DNA of 64,000 nucleotides from Solobacterium sp. (GTDB lineage: Bacteria; Bacillota_I; Bacilli_A; Erysipelotrichales; Erysipelotrichaceae): positions 1 through 64,000 of the forward strand of contig JAFWEW010000023.1 of assembly GCA_017512725.1 (NCBI GenBank), given 5' to 3'. The notes below the pieces were generated by a model that saw nothing but the letters and a program-made list of their open reading frames with translations, had not been told where the DNA came from and searched no databases. Positions 16,192-23,368 of this stretch are shown piece by piece. The position numbers and the translations under genes are program-made. Positions within the stretch are counted from its first letter, which is position 1, and every line of letters begins with the position of its first letter.

Positions 16192-16676
16192 ATTCAAATT
16201 TAATGGTGAGAAAAATGGACAATTGTAATTGGTGCAACCTGTCGGAAGAAGATAAACAGTTCCAGGTATACGAAAGTGAATCATGGTCTGTTTTTCTTTC
16301 GGACGAACAGGATTATATCGGACGATGCATTTTGGTGTTAAAGCGTCATTGCAATTCGATGTCAGATCTGACAGATGATGAATGGGATGAGCTTCGCAAT
16401 CTGGTTTGCAGAGTGGAGGCGTGTTTAAAAGCTGTTTTAGGTGCGACGCTTTGTAATTGGAGCTGTCTGATGAACAGCTTCTATAAAGAGTCAGTACCGG
16501 ATCCTCATCTGCATATTCATGTAAGGCCAAGATATGAAAAGCCCGTAATTCTTAATGGGAACACCTATACTGACAGCGAGTTTAGTCATCATTATGCGCT
16601 GAATAAGAACGGAGTAATACCTGAGAAAGACAGGGAAGAAGTGTTCATCCGGTTAAAAGAATGGCTGAATCGGTAA
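16188..16676 (+). CDS. HIT-family protein
   Basis: The 162-residue product has the histidine triad HLHIHVRPRY (about residues 105-114), the active site of nucleotide hydrolases and transferases that act on AppppA, AMP-lysine-type or similar phosphoramidates. An N-terminal CNWC pair resembles the zinc-binding CxxC of many HIT proteins. The first ATG (16188) overlaps the DUF5131 stop as ATGA; ATGs at 16203 and 16215 are alternatives, the last one having GGTGAG 4 bases before it. Its place between DUF5131 and an NlpC/P60-like gene suggests one transcript. Confidence 0.8.
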   Translation: MNSNLMVRKMDNCNWCNLSEEDKQFQVYESESWSVFLSDEQDYIGRCILVLKRHCNSMSDLTDDEWDELRNLVCRVEACLKAVLGATLCNWSCLMNSFYKESVPDPHLHIHVRPRYEKPVILNGNTYTDSEFSHHYALNKNGVIPEKDREEVFIRLKEWLNR

Positions 16677-16705
16677 GCAGGATTTGTGAAGGCAGGGGTT
16701 TTCAG

Positions 16706-17122
16706 ATGGAGAAACGAACAGAGAACATGATTTGCTGGGCTGTAAGCCAGCTTGGCAGCACAACGTATGCAGGCTGGTGTCTTTCATTTGTCGAAGATGC
16801 GCTTGAGCTCAGCAATAAAATAGAGATCTTCGGCGGAGATTCCGCAAAGGAATCCTGTGAGATGTACAAAGATGCGCTGCAGGGAGGAACGCCGGAACGG
16901 GGAGCGTTCGTGTTCTATGACTGCCTTTGTCCAAGCGAAAACGGTCCGGTCAACTGGGGACACTGCGGTATCAGCCTCGGGGCAGGCAGTGTGATCCATG
17001 CGTGGGATATAGTTCGTATCGATGACTATCTGGAAATCGAAACACTGACAGCACTGACCGGGGACCATCCGAAATACCTGGGCTGTGTACCGCTCCAACG
17101 GGTATTAAATCAAAAACCGTAA
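16706..17122 (+). CDS. NlpC/P60-like (CHAP-type) cysteine hydrolase
   Basis: The 138-residue protein fits a small papain-like hydrolase: Cys25 in YAGWCLSFVEDAL, a GTPERGAFVFYD block, and His86 in NWGHCGISLG, followed by VIHAWDIVRID. This order (Cys, PxxGxxVF, GHVGI-like) is seen in NlpC/P60 proteins that cut cell-wall peptides or amides. There is no signal peptide, so it acts in the cytoplasm or on another substrate; cleaving leader peptides is conceivable but only an inference. I start at 16706, preceded by AAGGCAGGGG, rather than the in-frame ATG at 16661 inside the HIT gene. Confidence 0.65.
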   Translation: MEKRTENMICWAVSQLGSTTYAGWCLSFVEDALELSNKIEIFGGDSAKESCEMYKDALQGGTPERGAFVFYDCLCPSENGPVNWGHCGISLGAGSVIHAWDIVRIDDYLEIETLTALTGDHPKYLGCVPLQRVLNQKP

Positions 17123-17195
17123 AACCGAACTTATGAATTCCGGCTTGGGGATATAAGGTGACAATCGAAAATGCCCTGACACAGGAAACAAAAAT

Positions 17196-17312
17196 GTGGA
17201 AAGCCGCAAAAACAAGGATGCTGAAAGAATCTTAGAGATAGTAAGTCCTGAAGCAGTAAAGGTTTGCGGAGGATACAGGTGTACAGGGAAAGAATATGCA
17301 GAAAAAGCATAA
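17196..17312 (+). CDS. Possible 38-residue peptide or gene remnant
   Basis: A GTG with AGGAAAC upstream opens a 38-codon frame reading ERILEIVSPEAVKVCGG near its middle and YRCTGKEYAEKA at its end. The hydrophobic-then-CGG pattern faintly recalls the leader genes nearby, but it may be a remnant or chance. Apart from this, 17123-17402 shows no gene. Confidence 0.2.
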   Translation: MESRKNKDAERILEIVSPEAVKVCGGYRCTGKEYAEKA

Positions 17313-17402
17313 TGAAGAAAGTAATGATTTTCCAGAATCATAACCAAAGTGATGATGGAAGAGAATCGTTTCGCAAAATTATAACGGTTGAAAAAAGGAT
17401 TA

Positions 17403-17428
17403 AAGAAAATGCCGGCAAAGAACCGGCA
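17403..17428 (-). terminator. Terminator of the toxin-antitoxin operon
   Basis: On the minus strand TGCCGG - TTCTTTG - CCGGCA is followed by TTTTCTTT. It begins 8 bases after the toxin stop codon. Confidence 0.7.
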
Positions 17429-17435
17429 GTTCGCA

Positions 17436-17768
17436 TCATTTGAGTGAAAAGCTCTGTTTTAGGATAGTGATCCAGTCTCGTTTCCCGTATAGAAAACGTA
17501 CGATGTAGACAGTGCGATGATCTTTGGAGATTACATAGAAAGCGATGTAGTTTTTAATGGGCGTGAAGCGGATTCCCCAGGCTTTCAGCACCGGGTCATC
17601 TACCAGGTTAAACCTCTCTGGAAAAGTAGAGAGATCAGAAATCGTTCTTTCAGCTTCATCGAGAAGGGCATCCGCAGCCTGCGGACTGTGCAGTACAAAT
17701 TCAATGTAATCGGCAGCACTATTTAAGTCCTTTTCGGCGGCTTGGGTGATGTGGATATCGTATTTCAT
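17436..17768 (-). CDS. RelE/ParE-family toxin
   Basis: The 110-residue protein matches the ParE/RelE toxin fold: MKYDIHITQAAEKDLNSAADYIE at the start (helix pair that binds the antitoxin), a FPERF loop, GIRFTPIKNYIAFYVI strands and IVRFLYGKRDW at the end, which carry the usual Arg/Tyr/Trp positions. ParE types poison gyrase and RelE types cut mRNA; which applies cannot be told. It overlaps the antitoxin stop by 4 bases. A decayed copy of part of this gene lies at 15203-15290. Confidence 0.85.
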   Translation of the reverse strand: MKYDIHITQAAEKDLNSAADYIEFVLHSPQAADALLDEAERTISDLSTFPERFNLVDDPVLKAWGIRFTPIKNYIAFYVISKDHRTVYIVRFLYGKRDWITILKQSFSLK

Positions 17769-18028
17769 CTTTTATGTCTCGATCGGATGGCTGACAAAGC
17801 CTCGGAGAACGGACGGGTATTGCCGGACTTGATATCATCCATACCTTCCTGCAGAAGACCGTAGAGTTCAAAGCGCCCGAGAAGCTGTTCGTAAGCTTCG
17901 ATGCTTAAGACTGCAAGATCGCCTTTTCCGTTTTTCGTGATGAACACAGGTTCGCCATATTGATGGCAAAAGGAAGAGATCTCATTGTAACAATTGCGAA
18001 GATCCGCGCTTGATTTAATGGTGGGCAT
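17765..18028 (-). CDS. Phd/YefM-family antitoxin
   Basis: The 87-residue protein begins MPTIKSSADLRNCYNEISSFCHQYGEPVFITKNGKGDLAVLSIEAYE; the EPVFITKNG and VLSxEAY blocks are the Phd/YefM DNA-binding fold. It neutralises the toxin encoded next and normally represses the operon. A strong GAGGAGGTGAATTT ribosome site precedes it and a TATAAT about 25 bases further up is a likely -10 box. Confidence 0.85.
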   Translation of the reverse strand: MPTIKSSADLRNCYNEISSFCHQYGEPVFITKNGKGDLAVLSIEAYEQLLGRFELYGLLQEGMDDIKSGNTRPFSEALSAIRSRHKR

Positions 18029-18123
18029 AAATTCACCTCCTCAGAAGATAACAAAATTATACATAAATTTCTTTATTCGAGCGACGACTAATCGTTTCGT
18101 TTCACGTTCACTCATAGGCGTAT

Positions 18124-18159
18124 AAAAAAGTCCAAGGAACAGATGTCTGTTCATGGACT
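18124..18159 (-). terminator. Terminator of the Nif11-like leader gene
   Basis: AGTCCA-A-GGAACAGA and TCTGTTC-A-TGGACT pair across a tiny loop (18129-18159). On the minus strand six T follow. It stands about 75 bases after the stop of the gene at 18233-18556; the space between holds no gene. Confidence 0.7.
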
Positions 18160-18232
18160 ATATCAGGTATCTGTGACAATGGCAGAGTTCCAGTCATGTA
18201 AAACAACTTGGAACTAGAAAGCTTTCTGGAAA

Positions 18233-18556
18233 TTAATATTTTGTGATGACTCCATAACTGGATACTTTGAAGTAGCAGTTACATTTCCGGCATCTGTATT
18301 TGGTTGCGGAATCTGTAAACATTGAAGCCCAGAACTGACGTGAAATTTCATCTCTTTCTCCGTTGCCGCAGTCAGGGCAATGGATGTCGATATCAAGTCT
18401 TTTATAACCTCCATTCACTTCTTCTAAATAGTTGTCAGGAAGAGACCTCTCAAATTCTTCCGGATCGATTCCGTTGTCGGCCAGAATCTTGCATACCTGA
18501 ACATCGGACTCTGCTGACTCAAGCTTTGTCAAAAGTTCCTTTGGTAAATTCATCAT
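18233..18556 (-). CDS. Nif11-like leader protein with zinc-ribbon core
   Basis: The 107-residue protein has a long leader (about residues 3-50) of the Nif11 type: an LTKLESAESDVQVCKILADN helix, NGIDPEEFERSLP, and the end LEEVNGG. Nif11 leaders serve RiPP precursors in cyanobacteria and other bacteria. The core holds CPDCGNGE and YRCRKCNCYF, a zinc ribbon rather than a thioether or bacteriocin core. AAGGAGATG lies 7 bases before the ATG. It stands alone, next to the toxin-antitoxin pair, and is a longer-leader relative of the zinc-ribbon genes at 14149-15141. Function unknown. Confidence 0.65.
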   Translation of the reverse strand: MMNLPKELLTKLESAESDVQVCKILADNGIDPEEFERSLPDNYLEEVNGGYKRLDIDIHCPDCGNGERDEISRQFWASMFTDSATKYRCRKCNCYFKVSSYGVITKY

Positions 18557-18751
18557 GGTATTTCATCTCCTTATGTCAAATTATACGTAATAACCGAGGT
18601 AAATCCAGAGAGTGAGAATAACTGTCTGTTTCAGTGACGGTTTCGAAAAACTGAGTATTACGATTACAAAGTAAAAGGGAGAGAGGGAATTTATTGGTCT
18701 TAGATGGTAGAGTGATGATTGAAATACCCAAAGGACAGGAAAGGAAAGAAC

Positions 18752-19183
18752 ATGAAACGATTTTTATTGGCTGTATGTACAGTTTTATTATTGGGGTGCG
18801 GTAATGCTGCATCGGAAGGATCCCCGGCTACGGATTCATCAACCGCTGAACAGGCGGTCTCAAATGAACCGATTCATGTGAAAGTGACAACGGATGAAGT
18901 GGTTCCGGCAATGGAAGACCCATATGATATTACAGTTTCTTTTACGGTTGACGGAAATGAAGTGAAAGATTTTCAGATGACGGCAGAAAACGGCGGAAAG
19001 CTCTGGAACGAAACAATCGAACCAATTGTTTCGGAAGGAGTCAATAAAAAAGGTCTTGGATTCCTGAATGATGTGATTTCAGGAGCTACACGTTCCAGCG
19101 AGGTTATAAAAAAGGCGGTTGTAACTGCGCTGAAAGATGAAGGACTTAATCCTGAGGACTATGGATTAACCGAAAACGGATAA
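18752..19183 (+). CDS. Small lipoprotein with FMN-binding-like SGAT motif
   Basis: The 143-residue protein starts MKRFLLAVCTVLLLGCGN: a lipoprotein signal with the lipobox ending at Cys16. A Ser/Thr-rich linker follows, then a domain ending in DVISGATRSSEVIKKAV, the motif in which ApbE-type flavinyl transferases attach FMN to the Thr of FMN-binding domains (SGAT-S). The rest of the domain is weakly conserved. It would be anchored outside the membrane and may carry electrons. I start at 18752, behind AGGAAAGG, not at the longer frame. No flavin-transfer or electron-transport gene is adjacent. Confidence 0.7.
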   Translation: MKRFLLAVCTVLLLGCGNAASEGSPATDSSTAEQAVSNEPIHVKVTTDEVVPAMEDPYDITVSFTVDGNEVKDFQMTAENGGKLWNETIEPIVSEGVNKKGLGFLNDVISGATRSSEVIKKAVVTALKDEGLNPEDYGLTENG

Positions 19184-19238
19184 TCATACCATAGTAAAAA
19201 GAACCGCAAAAATGCGTGGGAGAAGGAGACTATAATAA

Positions 19239-19829
19239 ATGGCACAAATAATATATTGGGTAGTAATTATTGGGTTCTGTATTGCTTTTGTAGTAATAAA
19301 AAATTCTTGGAGTCACGAAAAAGAAGTTTATCGGGAAGAAAAACTTGAGGCTGATAAGACTATTTATAAAGAAGGATTGAAGAATCTTTCAAATAGTGCA
19401 TTAAAAGAATTATGCTCAACAATGTGGATGGTGTATGGAGTGTCCGGAGTTGATGCTAAACAACTTCCGGAGAATTATTCAAAATTATTTATTGCGGCTA
19501 GTGAAGAACTAAAAAACGAATCGAGAGTTGTAAATAATCCGGTTTCTGATAGGAAAACATCTGATTATTGTGAATACATCAAAATTGCAGCTGGTGTTGG
19601 TAATAAAAGAGCTAATGCAGCCATGAATAAAGGCTTGGACTATGGAATAATAACAAATAGTGCTGCTGATATGGCTCTGTACTCGGCTCTTGATACTTCA
19701 AAAAAAATCAAGAATGTTAGACAAGAAGAAGGGGCCACAATGAGAATATTAAAAGACGCGACCGATAAATACTGTAAAGAAGTTCTTGGTATGAAAGAGT
19801 TTAAATCAAAAAACGTTTCATTTATGTGA
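19239..19829 (+). CDS. Membrane-anchored protein of unknown function, AT-rich
   Basis: The 196-residue protein has an N-terminal membrane span (about residues 4-22, MAQIIYWVVIIGFCIAFVVI), then a charged coil-like stretch and a largely helical domain with no motif I recognise. The gene is visibly richer in A and T than the neighbours and uses TTA, ATA and AAT freely, which suggests acquisition from elsewhere. AGAAGGAG precedes the start. It is next to decayed lipoprotein DNA, so the area looks like a recombination hot spot. Confidence 0.6.
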   Translation: MAQIIYWVVIIGFCIAFVVIKNSWSHEKEVYREEKLEADKTIYKEGLKNLSNSALKELCSTMWMVYGVSGVDAKQLPENYSKLFIAASEELKNESRVVNNPVSDRKTSDYCEYIKIAAGVGNKRANAAMNKGLDYGIITNSAADMALYSALDTSKKIKNVRQEEGATMRILKDATDKYCKEVLGMKEFKSKNVSFM

Positions 19830-19875
19830 GAACCTATTTTAAGAAATGAAAGAAAACTAATTGGTAAAGGGAACA

Positions 19876-20047
19876 ATGATAAAATTATCATATTTGATCT
19901 GTTGTATAACAACACTATTTATATGCATGTGGAAATGGATCGGAGTCCCAAACGAGTAAAAAAGCTTATTTATCGGCTGATGAAATAAGAGAAACCATTG
20001 TCGGCACTTGGAATGTTAAGTGCAGTTATGATGAAAGATGGTTATGA
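19876..20047 (+). pseudogene. Frameshifted lipoprotein remnant
   Basis: A signal-peptide-like start (MIKLSYLICCITTLFIC) is followed one base out of frame by CGNGSESQTSKKAYLSADE and IVGTWNVKCSYDE, ending in a stop. Joined, this would be a lipobox cysteine and the GTW motif of small lipocalin-like lipoproteins. The frame break and short length indicate decay. The rest of 19830-20289 is AT-rich and holds no intact gene. Confidence 0.5.
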
Positions 20048-20289
20048 AAAAAGAGTAGTTTTCTTTAATAACAGATATTTAAAAACATGATAAAACTGAG
20101 GGATATCTTGCGGTTTACAGTGCGTTTCTGCATGATATACAATATTTAAGGACGCAGAAGCTATCCGTGATCTGTACAGAAGTACAGTAATGTATTACCA
20201 AGATTAATTATTTTTGCATAGCCATGAAGGCATGCGGAATCTCTGAAGAGGTCGTATGCCTTTTTTCATTTGTACAAGGAGGAGATATT

Positions 20290-20652
20290 ATGGCATGTTT
20301 TATTGTTCCGGCGGCAGAAGCGATCGTTGTTACGGCAGCCGCTAAAGCTTCCAAGGCAGAACCGAAGGAAGCAGAAGTAAAGATTCCGATGAAGGTCAAA
20401 CTGAAATGGCTCAGTGCACTTCTCTGGGGCGGTGCTGTTCTGCTTGCGTTTGAACATGTATGGCACGGTGAAGTAGTTCCCTGGTTCCCGTTCCTGACAG
20501 CGATGAATGATCCTGCAGATGCGGCAGAGATGTTCCATGAGATGTCGACGGTCGGCGTAACGATGGCAGTGCTTGTAACAGCTGTCTGGGCTGTTATGTG
20601 TGTTGCGGCAGACGCAATTATGAAGCGTAAGCCGGCAGAGAATGCCGCTTAA
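20290..20652 (+). CDS. Small membrane protein, first of a two-gene unit
   Basis: The 120-residue protein starts MACFIVPAAEAIVVTAAAKASK behind AAGGAGGAG. It has an amphipathic Ala-rich start, a basic linker, and about two membrane spans (near 38-58 and 88-108) with a conserved-looking LAFEHVWHGEVVPWFPF loop containing two histidines. It is 24 bases before a second small membrane gene and probably forms a complex with it. I do not recognise the family by name. Confidence 0.6.
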   Translation: MACFIVPAAEAIVVTAAAKASKAEPKEAEVKIPMKVKLKWLSALLWGGAVLLAFEHVWHGEVVPWFPFLTAMNDPADAAEMFHEMSTVGVTMAVLVTAVWAVMCVAADAIMKRKPAENAA

Positions 20653-20676
20653 TCAGTAACGAGGGGGATAAAATCA

Positions 20677-20985
20677 ATGACTCTGCTGATTACAGTATTT
20701 GCGGCGGTTATTGCCACTGTAGTGTGGTATAACCGGAAGAACGATGATATGAAGCTCGGGATCCTGTGTTTCATGTACTGGGGCGCATCCATCATGTGGC
20801 TGGTTGATGCGATCTTCGAGTATGCGGAACTGAAGGAAGCGTATTTCACGCCGGCACCGGCCGATATGCTGAATGATGCGTTCCTTGGTCTTTCGGTAGT
20901 GGCACTCGGACTGGTTATCTGGCTGGTTCGTCTTCTGATCACAGATCCGAAGGGCTCTGTACGGGCAGCTCTGAAGCGTTCTTAA
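20677..20985 (+). CDS. Small membrane protein, second of a two-gene unit
   Basis: The 102-residue protein has about three membrane spans (residues 2-18, 27-45, 71-90). Acidic residues (VDAIFEYAELKE) lie after the second span. It follows the previous gene after 24 bases, with AGGGGGAT before the start. No recognised domain. A strong terminator follows. Confidence 0.6.
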   Translation: MTLLITVFAAVIATVVWYNRKNDDMKLGILCFMYWGASIMWLVDAIFEYAELKEAYFTPAPADMLNDAFLGLSVVALGLVIWLVRLLITDPKGSVRAALKRS

Positions 20986-21010
20986 GAATTTCTGGAACAA
21001 GTGTAATAAG

Positions 21011-21056
21011 AAGACCGGATATCTTTCGAGGGGAAGATCATATCGGTCTTTTTTTT
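21011..21056 (+). terminator. Terminator of the two small membrane genes
   Basis: AAGACCGGATAT and ATATCGGTCTT pair across a 17-base loop, then eight T follow. Confidence 0.8.
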
Positions 21057-21176
21057 GCGTCAGAACAGCAAAAATATACAAACAAAATGGAAAAAAGTTA
21101 GTGCTTTATAACTTAATAATATTGATTTTATCAATCTATTAAATGCAAAATAGAGTAAGACAATAGGAATCACATC

Positions 21177-22928
21177 ATGGCAAAAACAAAGACTTCAGAT
21201 GACCGAAACCTGAACAATACGAACCGGCTGATGGAGCGTCTGTTGAAAAACAGGAGTGTTTCGTATTTCTGGATTTTTGTATTGCTTGCGATTTATGCCA
21301 TAGCGTCCGTTTTTGTAATCCAGACATCCCGTTCTGAAGGATTTATTCTGATCAGCGGAAATCAGATCCCGCTTCGGATGCTGACGGGTGCGCTTTCTTC
21401 GGTTGCCAACCTTGCCATCATCCTGATTGTCGTATACTTTGGCAGGCTCGGTTTTATCATTGCACTGGTGATTCTGCTCGTACAGTTCCCGATCATTCTG
21501 ATGGGTATCGTTCGCGAACATATTTTTAACAATATCTCCGGTCTGTTCACCAATATCGTGACACTCTTTGCGATCATTTTGATTTACAAGCGCAATTCCA
21601 GTATCGAAAAATATCAGAAGCGGATGCGGGAACAGGCCGCGACCGATATTCTGACCGGTCTTCCCAACCGGTTTGCCTGTACGGAAGTACTGAATTCTTT
21701 AATCCGCAGCGGTGAGAACTTTGCGGTTGCGATTCTGAACATCCGAAACTTCAAGAGTATCAACAGCACCATGGGACAGACGACCGGTGATGCGGTACTG
21801 AAAGAGATCGCAAACCGTCTGGTGGAATCGGCTGATAAAGGCAGATCCGGCACCCAGGATTTTGTGACCCGTCAGAGCGGAGATGAATTTGCCCTGATCA
21901 TCCGGGACCGCAAATCCGAAGCGGATCTCGTTAAGACACTGGAATACTATCAGAAGATCCTGGAAGAAAAGATGACCGTAGAAAACTATGATTTCTTCCT
22001 GACTTCCAATATCGGCTATGCGGTATACCCGACGGATGCGAAAAGCGGAGATGCAGTGCTTTCCGCTGCGATGGAGGCACTGAGTTATTCCAAACGGAAC
22101 ACCACGAGCGACCGCATCTGCCGCTATTGCGAAGAGAGTATGAGTCTTGAACGGGAGATGATGCTCGAACAGAAAGTGCGGACCGCACTGGAAAACAATA
22201 CGCTGTATTACTGCATGCAGCCGCAGTATGACATGTCCCATAAGCTCAGGGGTTTTGAGGTTCTTGCCCGCATGAAGGATGAAGACGGCACACCGATCAG
22301 TCCGGCGGACTTCATACCGGCTGCGGAAAAGTACGGCATGATCAATAAAGTGGACTACACCGTCTTCAAAAATGCGGCGAAGTTCTTTACAGAACTGATC
22401 CGCAAATCAAAGCGAGATGATATTACCCTCAGTGTCAATGTTTCGGTAAAACATCTGATGAAGAATGATTTCCTGGAGGAAATCCGCTCCGTACTGAACG
22501 AAACCGGTCTGCCGGCACAGCAGCTTGAGATCGAGATTACGGAATCGATCGTAATCGAATCCTTTGAAAAAGCGATGCAGGTCATTACGGAATTCAAGAA
22601 GATGGGCATCAAAGTGGCGATCGATGACTTTGGCACCGGGTACTCTTCTCTCAGCTATCTGAACAGTTTCCCGGGAGATCTGCTCAAGGTCGACAAGTCG
22701 TTTATCGATAAGATGAATTCCGGCGAAACATCCAGACAGTATGTCGCTACGATCATTTCCATCGGCCATGTTCTGCACTTTGACGTCATTGCCGAAGGCG
22801 TGGAAGAAGAGGATCAGATCGAAACGCTCCGCAGCATCGGATGCGATTACATTCAGGGCTTTATCTGGGGCAAACCGCTGCTGCCGGAAGAAGCAGAACA
22901 GCTGGTGCTAAGCAGCACTTCAAAGTAA
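21177..22928 (+). CDS. Membrane GGDEF-EAL protein
   Basis: The 583-residue protein has four membrane spans (about 28-49, 68-88, 92-112, 118-137), a GGDEF domain with SGDEF at the active site, and an EAL domain in which EAL is EVL (FEVLARM). The rest of the EAL site is kept: the VNVSV Asn, EITES, DDFGTG, LLKVDKSF, AEGVE and QGFIWGKP. Both halves could be active in making and breaking c-di-GMP, or one may be regulatory. With the EAL protein at 6610 it shows that c-di-GMP signalling operates in this organism. It is monocistronic and ends before a terminator. Confidence 0.9.
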   Translation: MAKTKTSDDRNLNNTNRLMERLLKNRSVSYFWIFVLLAIYAIASVFVIQTSRSEGFILISGNQIPLRMLTGALSSVANLAIILIVVYFGRLGFIIALVILLVQFPIILMGIVREHIFNNISGLFTNIVTLFAIILIYKRNSSIEKYQKRMREQAATDILTGLPNRFACTEVLNSLIRSGENFAVAILNIRNFKSINSTMGQTTGDAVLKEIANRLVESADKGRSGTQDFVTRQSGDEFALIIRDRKSEADLVKTLEYYQKILEEKMTVENYDFFLTSNIGYAVYPTDAKSGDAVLSAAMEALSYSKRNTTSDRICRYCEESMSLEREMMLEQKVRTALENNTLYYCMQPQYDMSHKLRGFEVLARMKDEDGTPISPADFIPAAEKYGMINKVDYTVFKNAAKFFTELIRKSKRDDITLSVNVSVKHLMKNDFLEEIRSVLNETGLPAQQLEIEITESIVIESFEKAMQVITEFKKMGIKVAIDDFGTGYSSLSYLNSFPGDLLKVDKSFIDKMNSGETSRQYVATIISIGHVLHFDVIAEGVEEEDQIETLRSIGCDYIQGFIWGKPLLPEEAEQLVLSSTSK

Positions 22929-22953
22929 AAACGAAACGAAAAACTATCGGAAA

Positions 22954-22982
22954 GGCTTCTGCTGTATGGCGGGAGCTTTTTT
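22954..22982 (+). terminator. Terminator after the GGDEF-EAL gene
   Basis: GCTTCTGC pairs with GCGGGAGC (with G-T pairs) across a short loop and six T follow. Confidence 0.65.
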
Positions 22983-23017
22983 GAAAATTGTTTCTTTCTG
23001 TCTGATGAAAAAGTTTC

Positions 23018-23046
23018 TTGACGAACGGTATTCCATCAAGTAGGAT
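23018..23046 (+). promoter_or_regulatory. Promoter of the leucine T-box operon
   Basis: TTGACG (23018-23023) and TAGGAT (23041-23046) are 17 bp apart, a good housekeeping promoter, starting the leader RNA near 23053. Confidence 0.75.
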
Positions 23047-23052
23047 TGAACC

Positions 23053-23330
23053 GATAAGTAAATGCGATGACGGGGAAAAATACGGTCCCTTCGGTTACAG
23101 AGAGCTGCCGCCTGGTGCAAGGCAGTACGGAACGATCGGAATAACTCACCCCCAAGCAGCGAAGCTGAATTCAGTAGGCTGAGCCGGACTGACCAACGTT
23201 AACCTGGTACACGATTCGCCGCAGGGCTGATCGTCAGAGTGGCCATCCAGGATGGCAACGAGAGTGGTACCGCGGAAGTGATATGCAGCTTCCGTCTCTC
23301 AGGAATTCTCTTGAGAGGCGGAAGCTTTTT
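23053..23330 (+). promoter_or_regulatory. T-box leader, leucine specifier (CTC)
   Basis: The leader has stem I (AGAGCTGCCGCCTGGTGCAAGG region), a specifier loop with CTC at 23145-23147 followed by ACCCCC, the T-box GAGTGGTACCGCGG at 23262-23275, and a terminator pairing GCTTCCGTCTCTC with GAGAGGCGGAAGC before five T. Aligning it with the leader at 30088 puts CTC exactly opposite ATC there, so it should read uncharged tRNA-Leu and raise transcription of leuACDB-ilvBN when leucine is short. Confidence 0.95.
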
Positions 23331-23368
23331 AACTCTCAGAGGAAAAACAGAAGAGGAGAGTGATTACT

